NCBI GenBank assembly: GCA_964017185.1
Contig: OZ024869.1
Span: forward strand, 56,880,761-56,944,760
Source of the DNA: Rugalucina vietnamica
Taxonomy: Eukaryota > Mollusca > Bivalvia > Lucinida > Lucinidae
DNA length: 64,000 nt
Direction: 5' to 3'
The position numbers were made by a program, and so were the translations under genes. The notes below the pieces were generated by a model. It was not told where the DNA came from. It worked only from the letters and a program-made list of their open reading frames with translations, and did no database searches. Positions 54,895 through 64,000 of this stretch are shown here, in pieces; positions within the stretch are counted from its first letter, which is position 1; each line of letters starts with the position of its first letter.

Positions 54895-56600
54895 TCTATT
54901 TTTTCCCCTACAGGAGTTAAGACTTAGAAAAGCATGCATATTTTTGTGCTGTTTTACTCATAAGTAACTTACAAAGCATAATCAGGCCTTAAAATCCTGC
55001 TAGCAATAGATTTTCCTTCTGACTCAGCCCAAAAGTGTCACAAAATTGACAAATTTTATACAGATTTGCTACCTGGCCCATTGCTCAAACAAAAATATTT
55101 TGTTGCACACACACTACAGAAAAGGTTTTTAATCGTTAAAATTAAATTTAGCATATAAGAAAATTGTTAAACGTGGGTGTCAGTTGAGATTGTGGTATTA
55201 AATTGGAAATATTCTCATCTTTATAATGTGAAGGTACATGATAAAATTCTGGCAAATCAAGGGGGTAGGTTTAGCTTCACAAATTTCGTTTCGTCCACCA
55301 CTTTAAAGGTTTGATGGTTTTATCTTGTGGCTCATATAATGGGCAATCTTTTAGGCCTACATGCAAAGTTTGTATGTGGATTCGTCACACAGAAATCCAA
55401 GATGACATCCAAAATGGCCGCAAAAACATCAATTTTCTGATATTTCACCTAAAACGCTTAAAATTAAGATAAAAATGCAGATTTTATTATGTTGGTTTAC
55501 TCGAAATTAACTGGAAAGCATAATAATCCTGCTTGCAATAGATTTTTTCTGAGTGAGCCCAAAACTGAATCAAACAATGGGCATATTTTATACAGATTTG
55601 CTACCTGACCCATTGCTCAATCAAAAATAGTTTGTTGCATGTATACACACTGCAGAATTAAAATTAAAAGTAATTGGAAAAACATTACAATGCTTTAAAT
55701 CTTGCTTGCATTATATATTTTCTTAGTTGGCCTAAAATTGTCAAAAATGGCATATTTTATACAGATTTGCTACCTGGCCCATTGCTAAAACAAAAATATT
55801 GCTTCCAAAGGATCTAATTTTTATATTTTATTTGTTGCACTCACACTAAAGAAAAGGTTTTTTTTTATCATTAGAATTGAATTGAGTATATAAGAAAATT
55901 GTTCAACGTGGGTATCAGCTAGGATTTGGTATCAAATCGGAAATATTCTCGTCTTTATAACGTAATGGTGCATGATAAGATTCTCACGAATCAAGGGGGT
56001 AGGGGTAGGTTTAGCTTCACAAATTTCGTTTCATCCACCACTAGAAAGGTGTGATATTTTTTTAGTTAGGTTCATAGAATTGGCAATATTTCAGGCCTAG
56101 GTACCAACTCTATCTGTGGATTCTTCACACGGAAATCCAATATGACATCCAAAACGGCCGCCAAAACGTCAGTCACCTAAAACAATTAAAATTAAGATAA
56201 AAATGAAGATTGTATTATGTTGGTTTACTCAGAAGTTACTGGAAAAAAACATAACGAGGCTCTAAATACTGCATGTAATAGATTTCTTCTGAGTGATTCC
56301 AAAATTTTTACAAAACATGGCATATTTTATACAGATTTGCTGCCGAACCCAGTGGTCAAACAATATATTTTGTCGCACAAGAACTACTATAAAAGTTTAG
56401 GATGGTTAAAATTTGCTATGGAATATCAGAAAAATGTTCAACTTTGGTGTCAACTAGGATTGTAGTATGAGATGAGAAATATTCTCATCTTTATTATTTA
56501 AGGGTACATGATAAAATTCTTGCAAAACAAGGGTTTGGGTATACGTTTAGCGTCACAAACTTTGTTCCAGCCTCCACTTAAAGATTGTACAGTGGTAGAG
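54895..56600 (+). repeat. Left tandem array of the inverted structure
   Basis: Units include CAGATTTGCTACCTGGCCCA, then TTGTTGCACACACACTA, a 'GTTAAACGTGGGTGTCAG..GAT' block, ATGATAAAATTCT, AAGGGGGTAGG and 'AAATCCAAGATGACATCC'. A roughly 170-bp internal duplication (55580 and 55750, TTTTATACAGATTTGCTACC) lengthens the first unit. Frames here (for example 56217-56465) are shadows of the repeat. Confidence 0.8.
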
Positions 56601-57300
56601 CTAGAAGGGTGTCAAAGTTCGGAAGGAGGGAGCATCCTGCCCTCATTTTGAAAATGGGAAATGCACACTGTCCTTTTCGACTCCAGATTGTGGCACACTA
56701 TCCTTTTCAGAACATTTAAAATTGAAAAATACATAATATTTGACATTTCTGTTTAAGATGTGTATTATCTTTTGATTTTAAAGCCTTTAAATGAAAGGAA
56801 ATAGCCAAAGTAGCTAAAGCCTTTAAATGAAAGGAAATACATAGCCAAAAAGTGCCCTTTATAATAAGAAAATGGCAATTTCGCGCACACAGTGCCCTTG
56901 TACTGACAGTATGCTCCCTGCCCTCTTTAAAACATAGCTCTACCACTGTTATATATTGAAGGTCATACAATGAGGGCACTTTTAGGCCAGGGTTCTAAGT
57001 CTGGATGTTGACCAAAATATCCTTAACCTCCTAAAACCTTTTCTAAATTTTATCGCAGACACTATGAAGTAATTTCCAAATTTAATGTTGGGTTGAGGAC
57101 GCTTTTACATGAGGGTCATTTCCGAACCAGATTTTTATTGTGACTTGGTTAACAAATTTAAGAAACATATAGGAAGGATTTTTTTTCTTTTCTCTTGAGA
57201 AAAAATCATTATACACTACAAACGGATAGGATATAACTTCAATGTGATGCGACAGTATGCATGCTTAGTTTTTAACCCAATCACAACGACTTCAAGCTAT
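56600..57300. other. Unassigned centre of the inverted structure
   Basis: No gene is seen. A short direct repeat (AAAGCCTTTAAATGAAAGGA) occurs at about 56780 and 56816. Confidence 0.5.
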
Positions 57301-57305
57301 TCACT

Positions 57306-57660
57306 TAAGTTGGTTGGGCCAGAGCGTCTTGTCTGTTGCTTGGCCCACTGGGTTTCAACTGATGTTTTTCTTTTGCTCCAGATTTCAATAAGTTGTTTGG
57401 CGCCCAGGGAGCTCCAACGCCAGGCAGCTTAATGTGACTGAGTCCTCCTTTTTTATTCATCTTTGGTGGTTATCATAATTTATTTGTTATTCCATGATGA
57501 TTCATTTACTAGTTAGAGATAGAGATTCACCACGAGGACCGAACAACTAACTTAACGTTGTGAACCACTGCAGAAATTGAGGGAGAGTTAAAGCGCATGT
57601 AAAAGCAGTTATTTATAACTGACTGTTACAAGGCGGGACTGTTGCGGTTCACAATTATCC
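57306..57660 (+). repeat. R1 dispersed repeat copy
   Basis: It contains GAGCGTCTTGTCTGTTGCTT, GGCGCCCAGGGAGCTCCAAC, TACTAGTTAGAGATAGAGATTC and a diverged 'TGAGGGAGAGTT'. It lies in the loop between the two arrays. Confidence 0.75.
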
Positions 57661-57892
57661 AAGCTATTCCAATAACGTGTTTTATGTTGTATGACTTTTT
57701 GGCCACCCGAATAGCATGTGGCTGTTCACTTGGCCCTCTGCATTTTATTTGTTCTGTCCAAGCTAGCACTGTGACCACTTCACTTCAATAGCTGCTCACC
57801 CTGCTAACCGTTACACACGTTATACGTTGGTACTTATGTTTTATGTTTCTTAACATGATTTTCCTTATTGCCAGTTTATATATGTGTACGAG

Positions 57893-58225
57893 CCCGTATA
57901 TTAGAGCCACTGCAGAAGCTGAGGATGGGATTAGGCGCCCGAAAACTAGTTTAAAACCGACCAGTTATTTTATATCATTGATCGTTCTAAGGCAATACTT
58001 CTCCAGTTGTTATAATGTTTTATGTTTTTGGGCCAACTTTTGGCGTTGGATTTTTGTGCTGTTTGCACCTTATGTATGTCTTCATATTTTAATTACGTTT
58101 TGGTAACTGAGTGGCTGCCTATTGGGAAAATAGCTGCTCACTCGGCTCACAATATGTTTTCATAGTACAAATACTTGATTGTTAATTTAGTATTTTCCCA
58201 CCTCGGTTTTTTGAGTGGGAAATGG
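57893..58225 (+). repeat. R1 dispersed repeat copy, 3' half
   Basis: It contains CACTGCAGAAGCTGAGGATG, ATCATTGATCGTTCTAAGGC, TTGGGAAAATAGCTGCTCAC and CCCACCTCGGTTTTTTGAGT. Confidence 0.75.
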
Positions 58226-58259
58226 GAATTGCTTTCTGCCTGTGAAGTTTCCTGAGTTA

Positions 58260-59583
58260 CTGCTGAGTAAACCAACATAATAAAATCTGCATTTTTATCT
58301 TAGTTTTAACTTGTAGGTGAATTATAAGAAAATTGGAGGTTTGGGGACCATTTTGGATATCATCGTAGATTCCCGTGTCAAGAATCCACATACAGACTTT
58401 TCACCTAGGCCTAAAAGATTGCCAATTCTATGAACCTCAACATAAAACCATCAAACCTTTCTAGTAGTGGATGAAACAAAATATGTGAAGCTAAACCTAC
58501 CCCCTACCCCCCTGATTTGCGAGAATCTTATCATGTACCTTTACCTTTTAAAGGCGAGCATATTTCCAATTTGATACCACAATCCTAGCTGACACCCAAG
58601 ATGAACAATTTTATTATATATACTTAAGATAATTCTAATGATAAAAACAATACTTTTCTGTAGTGTGTATGTAACAAAATATTTTTGTGTGAGCAATGGG
58701 CCAGGTAGCAAATATGTATAAAATATGCTTTTTTTTTTTTAATTTTGGGCTCACTCAGAAGAAATCTATTGCGAGCAAGATTATTATGCTTTCCAGGTAA
58801 TTTCGAGTAAATCAACATAATAAAATCTGCATTTTAATCTTAATTTTAAGCATTTTATGTGAATAATAAGAAAATTTACGTTTTGGCGGCCGTTTTGGAT
58901 GTCATCTTAGATTTCAGTTTCAAGAATCCACATACAGACTTGGCCCGTAGGCCTAAAAGATTGTTCATTATATGAGCCACAACATAAAACCATCAAACCT
59001 CTCTAGTGGTGGATGAAACGAAATTTGTAAAGCTAAACCTACCCCTGCCCCCTTGATTTGCGAGAATCTTATCATGTACCCTTACGGTATAAAGACGAGA
59101 ATATTTCAAATTCAATACCACGATCTCAGCTGATACCCACGTTGAACAATTTTCTTATATACTGAATTTAATTCTTACGATTAAAAACCTTTTCTGTAGT
59201 GTGCGTGTGCAACAAAATATTTTTGGTTGAGCAATGGGCCAGGTAGCAAATCTGTATAAAATTTGTCAATTTTATGACACTTTTGGGCTGAGTCTATTGC
59301 TAAATCTATTGCTAGCAGTATTTTAAGGTCTGGTTATGCTTAGTAAATTACTTTTGAGTAAAACAACACAAAAATCTGCATGCTTTTCTAAATCTTAACT
59401 CCTTTAGCGGAAAATTTTAAAAAATCGTTTTTGGCGGCCATTTTGGACGCCATCTTGGATTTCGGTATGAAGAATCCACATCCGGACTTGGCACCCAGGC
59501 CTAAAAATTTGCCCATCGTATGATCTTTATCATAAGACCATCATATCTTTTATGTGGAGGGGGTGGAACGAAATTGCTTTTCT
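58260..59583 (-). repeat. Right tandem array of the inverted structure (minus orientation)
   Basis: Two full units and a terminal unit, period about 540 bp, are the reverse complement of 54895-56600. The terminal unit (59405-59573) joins directly to the element end and supplies the uninterrupted arrangement. Confidence 0.8.
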
Positions 59584-59599
59584 AGCTAGATATTTTGAG

Positions 59600-60925
59600 C
59601 TGGCTTGAAATGGAAGACAAATTTTATTTAAAGTCGGAAAGTATAAACAGTATAACATTAGCTATGTATTGCTATTTACCGACTAACCATCCACTAAGAT
59701 TCTTGCCGTTATGAAAAGTATGTATAAGTTTAAGAGCATTTAGACACAAGGAAGATATGTTGCCTCAATCAACCAAACAAATAAATCTAGAAATGAGTGT
59801 GACTACAACAACTTATTGTTCTTGTTGCCTATGCTTCATTATAAAACAAAGATTCTGAAACCGTTATAAACTATTAAAATCGACTCATCCGCGTTTTAGG
59901 GTTTACTGGTGTGACGTATTAGCGTTCAACAGTAGATAAGTGCGCTAGAAAACAAGTTTGTGGGCACTTTTGCGGCATGGTGTGCAACAGTGCCTAAGTT
60001 ATAGAGGGACAAATCCTCTTTCAGTTTCTGTCTGTTGCAAAAACGACAGACCAGTATTAAGGTCAATAAATGAGGTCAAAGGTCACCAGGTGCAAAATTG
60101 TGTAAAATGTACTATGCAATTTTAGATTTTTGCCTCCATAAGTCCTTAAACAGAATCACTGAATCCTAAATTAGTTGTTGCCCTTATGACAATTCAATAT
60201 AAGGTCAAAGGTCAACAAGTGCAAAAGATGTAAAATGTTTAAGCCTACTAAAATGTCAATTTATTACAATATTTTAAAAATTCAGATAATCTGAAGCCCA
60301 AATTGGCTTAATCGTCTAGAATTGTGCTTGGATCCCAAGGGGTCGAAGAAAAGTGTCAGTAGGGCGGGGTGGGGGAAAGTTGCTAGGGTTACGACCGCTT
60401 GGATTTTAAAGATTAGGGGATTATTAGTTGGACTTCCCTTGCGTTTAAGCTGGCGCCCCTGTAGACGAAAAGTTGGAATACTGATACCCTAAGACAATTT
60501 CTCTGGATCAGCAAAACAGGATTACTTATTTCAAATCATCCCAAATTATAGATGTACAGAATGTATGTATGTAGATTAATGGTTCCTTTTGAAGTTGCTT
60601 TAATTCTTCAATGAATACATAATGAAATATATGCATACTTCTTCCATACCTTTGTTCAAATTTAGCCAGAACCATCAAAAGAAATGCGATTGTACTAAAT
60701 GCCTGTGAGGATGCGTAAATTCCAATACAAATGTATCAATAAAATGCGCAAAATTGCGCACTTGGCTTTGTGTGGAAGATTTCAATCATAACTTTTACGG
60801 GAATATATACATGTTACTGTTCAAGGTGAACCTGGACCCAGTTTCACGATATCATTTAGGACAAATGTTTGTTCTATGTGTGTGACATCAACAATTGCAA
60901 AGAAATGTTTAAGGAAATCTTAGAA
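59600..60925. other. Unassigned sequence with two DR1-like sites
   Basis: No gene is seen. AGGTCAAAGGTCA occurs at 60073-60085 and 60202-60214, each followed by a GTGCAAAA..TGTAAAATGT block, so the segment is an old tandem duplication of about 130 bp. Confidence 0.55.
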
Positions 60926-60929
60926 CAGC

Positions 60930-61060
60930 TTCACGCAAACGTACATCAGTAGATGGGGCAAAAATGAGACCCCCTAGAAACCCACCTTGGCATAGCAGAA
61001 CTTTTTTTGTCTCACGTGCCCTGTATGTGGGTCAAACCCGATACATACAAAGCAGTGGTA
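60930..61060 (-). repeat. SINE fragment, degraded
   Basis: It contains AGTAGATGGGGCAAAAATGA, CATAGCAGAACTTTTTTTGT and GTGCCCTGTATGTGGGTCAA, diverged from the SINE at 31491-31712 (minus orientation). Confidence 0.6.
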
Positions 61061-61338
61061 TAATTGAATGTTTGTGCGATAATGAAATTACATATGCTAG
61101 AATCAGACAATTAATAATGTTTGGTTCATAAAGCTATGTTAGCAGTACACTTCCAAACAGTGTTACCACGTACAAAATGCGCACCAGATTCGTAGCTACA
61201 AACAACGATTTCTAATTATCCAGCTCATTTGATTATCTCAGAGCATTTCCTCAAGTCATTTTACTATAAAATCTGGGCACTCCATGTCATGTACCATACT
61301 TGACAATCAACAAATGAATTAAGATGATGACAGCCAAC

Positions 61339-62378
61339 CAGGGTTGGCAATTTCCCGGGACTTATGAGTATTTTCCATCCTGGTGGGAAATACTGGTATT
61401 TCGCGAGAAATACTAGGGAATTACCATACATTTCCCCACTCTTGAAAGTCACAATCTTATGATACAGGCCTGTCAATTTAGGCTGTGAAAATCAATTACT
61501 AAGTGTCCAATTTTTGAGCTAAATATCACCTATACCTGTATTTGTTTGCAAAGTAAGGTGTTAAAACTAAACAATGCAGTGTTGAATTTATCCGCCTAGA
61601 GCATTGTATAGGTAGAAATTTGAATAGTCAAATAATAGGTGTTTGGTTCTGATTGGTTTTCAATACTGAATTTTAAAACAATGTGACAGTAATTTGTTTT
61701 TAGTATTTTTAAAGAAACTGCAGATGCATGTGAAGTTTGGAGTGAATTACTTACTTAACACTGACTAATTGACACTATACATAAAAGTTGTAGAAAAACC
61801 TTTTGAACAAGCCACATTCTGTCAAATACTCTTCACCCGGTCTATAGAGGGAAACAAATGAAACTAGAACATATTAAAAGGGCACAAAACAGGGTTCAGG
61901 ATCAACATCCAGAGCTTATCCCAAGTTTGCTGACATTTATGTGTAATCGAGTGAATTTACCAAAATCATTGACATCTCAATCTACTATTAATCTACTATT
62001 CATGTGGTAAACTTGTATTCTGCTACAGGATGCTAAGGGGGAATGATGAACTTGGCTGGTGAAATGGATTTAAAGACTGATTCACTCAGAGTGCAAGTTC
62101 ATGAGTTGACAATGAGCTACTGAACATGGTTTAACTTTTATTCTTGTGACATTTGATTTTATCAATACAATTAAAGATTTTAAAAAGTAATTAATGTTTT
62201 ACCCATGTATCACATACTGCTATCAGCTGTGTTATAATTCTATAGCAATAACATTTTATCAAGTTAGTATTTTCTAGATATTTCCCACTTTCCCAAATCT
62301 TAGAGTATTTCCCATCCCGGAAAATACCGGTAATTCTCATATGGGAATTCCCGTCTGGTAAATACTTTGCCAACCCTG
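61339..62378. mobile_element. 1.04-kb hAT-like non-autonomous DNA transposon with 8-bp duplication
   Basis: The ends are CAGGGTTGGCAA...TTGCCAACCCTG, with CAGCCAAC at 61331-61338 and CAGCCAAG at 62379-62386 (7 of 8 identical). An 8-bp duplication and a CAGGG start are hallmarks of hAT. Sub-terminal regions repeat GGGAAATACT and its complement (61381-61420 and 62278-62365). No transposase frame is seen, so it depends on another element. Confidence 0.88.
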
Positions 62379-62389
62379 CAGCCAAGAGA

Positions 62390-63320
62390 AGATAGTTTCA
62401 ACAATAACCTAGACATACAATCGCTTTGCCTTGTTTACTATGGCACAAATTGTTTTCTTTTAGTTCCTATCACATGCTAATATGGCTGCTGAGTTACACC
62501 CAAACACAGAGAGCAAATATTGGTTCACTTGTAGAAAATGGGAATGTTGTTGAAACATGAAGTATCTGCATAGGCATCTGACATAAACACAAGCACGAGC
62601 TGCAACCAGAATATCAAGCTGCCAGAAAATGCTCACTTTCATACATTAGCAAAGAGAAAGCCTCTTACTCTGTTCGGGGTTGCCAAATCTTATCGTTTGC
62701 ATCCATATGTAATGGGAGAACCTTCATCTGTTGAGCAGTAAGTGTCAACCGTGCCGTTTTTGACTGTAGGCAGATGGTGCCAAATTGGTCTAAAAGAAGT
62801 TGTTATATGGACAAACGGCAGCAAAGACTATATTGAAACATTAGCCGCTGGAGCACAACATATAAATATGTTTCGGATACAAAGCATCGTCTAATGATTT
62901 TCAGGACTTTGAAATAAAACTGCCTTAAGATAGGCATTGCTTATTTACCATGCAATGAGTCATTTTGCTTGGCATGCCAAGTAATAATATAGTGTGTTTC
63001 AGAACATTGTGTTTCTACACATTGCATATTTGATAGTGCCAATAAGTTTAAACATATTTAATTGCCTCTGTACATACTAAGTACAAACAATGGGGTCGGG
63101 CTACAAGTTCTACCAACCTTAGCTACAGTCCTTCCCCTATAACATGACATACAGAACAACCAACATGGCAAGAATAATATACAAATTAATCATTTACAAA
63201 CATAAATTACAAAATAAATAAATAAATAAATAAATAAATATTTAAGTGGTTTGCTCTCTCTCTGCCTCCTCCAAGCCCCGGTGGTCCAGACTCACAACAG
63301 GTGGAATACGATCTACCTGA
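62390..63320. other. Unassigned sequence with (AAAT)n
   Basis: (TAAA)n at about 63212-63240. This A-rich tract may be the tail of the minus-strand LINE to its right. No gene is seen. Confidence 0.5.
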
Positions 63321-64000
63321 AAAAAGAAATGATAGATATTATAACATTGCGAGCATGTTTTACAATGAATAAAATTACTGTATCTTTAATGAACTTTTGC
63401 ACCGCTTCAAAAAGGATGACATTATCATCATATGAGAGATTAGAATGGATGGAGATGCCGTGTTTTTTGAAAAAGTGAGAGTCTTTGTATTGTGAATCGC
63501 CTGCATCTAAAAAGGTAATGCTCTGCATCTTCAATTTCATCTATACAGTCACAGAGTGGGCTATTCCTAAGGTGATTTTGACAAAGATCATTATTGAGAT
63601 TACTGCAAGAATTTCGCAATCTACAGTGTAATACAGCCAGCTTTCTCTTTCCATAAATGTAGTAAGCAGGTACTTTTATGTTGAGCAAAAATCCTTTTTT
63701 ATTTGATAACAAAATGAGTCATATGATTGGCTATCGCGATAGTGCACCTGTATGTTATTCCATGCATTTATAGATGAAGGAATGCAAGATTCGCTAAATA
63801 TTGTTGTCCGTTGGGTAAAAGTAGAAATATTGGCTCTATTGCGTAAACTATAAGACGTAGAATTGCCTACAGTAGGCGGTATAAGTTTATGTATGATGGT
63901 GCCATACTATGTGAAACTTTATACATAAATTTCAACTTTTGGTTTCTTCTTCTTAATGCCAACGAATCCCATCCACATTCATTATATAGTCGTTCAAGTG
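63320..64000 (-). pseudogene. LINE remnant, C-terminal part, running off the window
   Basis: The minus strand reads L-Y-N-E-C-G-W-D-S-L-A-L-R-R-R-N-Q-K-L-K-F-M-Y-K from 63995. After frame breaks it reads K-L-A-V-L-H-C-R-L-R-N-S-C-S-N-L-N-N-D-L and a CxC...H...C knuckle (C-D-C-I-D-E-I-E-D-A-E-H-Y-L-F-R-C), then S-Y-D-D-N-V-I-L-F-E-A-V-Q. This is a typical non-LTR ORF2 C-terminus. Stops and shifts show it is dead. The RT core lies beyond 64000 or is lost. Confidence 0.8.

Larger units (their letters stand above)
52733..59590. mobile_element. 6.8-kb inverted structure of tandem 540-740 bp units
   Basis: The left terminus (TTCGTTCCACCCCCTCCACA, 52749 on) is inverted at the right terminus (about 59554-59573). 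The first 150 bp are nearly identical, including GGTGCCAAGTCCGGATGTGG. Left-arm tandem units restart at about 55271, 56011 and 56546 (TTAGC(T/G)TCACAAA.TT.GTT). Right-arm units are inverted at about 58490 and 59030. In the right arm the terminus is continuous with the array (59405-59573). In the left arm about 2 kb (52895-54895) is inserted at the same point. The centre (57000-58260) holds two R1 copies. No long reading frame is conserved; the element type is unknown. Confidence 0.78.

Noticed and set aside
56217-56465. 82-codon frame and similar short frames between 55 and 59 kb
   Set aside because: They follow the tandem units of the inverted structure and are not conserved between units.

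Overview
The window looks like a repeat-rich, AT-rich metazoan genome segment, most likely a marine bivalve mollusc. The reasons are many decayed non-LTR retrotransposons of several lineages, tRNA-derived SINEs, the 'AGCTCAC...GTGAGCT' type of dispersed repeat, dense short terminal-inverted-repeat (TIR) elements, and a secreted C-type lectin. The taxon is inferred from style and not proven. There are no operons, no bacterial features, no convincing true tRNA or rRNA gene, and no multi-exon gene that I can assemble.

Only two host-type protein genes stand out, both single-exon and both secreted. One encodes a 129-aa Gly/Tyr/Phe-rich peptide precursor at 17991-18380, with a TATA box upstream. 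The other encodes a 327-aa coiled-coil C-type lectin at 48100-49083. The other long reading frames belong to mobile elements: a near-complete LINE with intact endonuclease and reverse transcriptase (1-4276), a frameshifted 5'-truncated LINE (8595-10745), and fragments at 4320-5500, 11166-12290(-), 37526-38012(-), 39480-40140(-) and 63320-64000(-).

Layout. 0-5.5 kb: LINE plus an older LINE 3' end. 6.5-11.2 kb: a satellite-like array (unit about 170 bp) split by a 1.6-kb foldback element with TA target duplication and by a truncated LINE with ATGATG duplication. 11.2-12.3 kb: LINE remnant. 12.7-19.6 kb: small TIR elements, hairpins, two degenerate minisatellites and the peptide gene. 21-32.4 kb: inverted minisatellite arrays, a long AT tract, and two inverted copies of a 1.3-1.4 kb element carrying a tRNA-like core, each with its own SINE insertion. 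33.6-37.4 kb: a 3.2-kb TIR element holding a second TIR element. 37.5-42.2 kb: inverted copies of a tandem repeat, one with a LINE insertion and one preserving the empty site. 48-49 kb: lectin. 51.8-52.5 kb: a 26-bp minisatellite with higher-order structure. 52.7-59.6 kb: a 6.8-kb inverted structure of tandem 540-740 bp units. 61.3-62.4 kb: a hAT-like element with an 8-bp target duplication. 63.3 kb to the end: LINE remnant.

The most unusual signal is shared by three unrelated TIR elements (15891-16392, 33733-36963, 35687-36469). Their interiors carry CpG-containing tetramers (YCGT or CGA) spaced almost exactly 10-11 bp apart, in step with the DNA helix, for up to about 17 turns. No homology search could be run, so family names rest on motif recognition.
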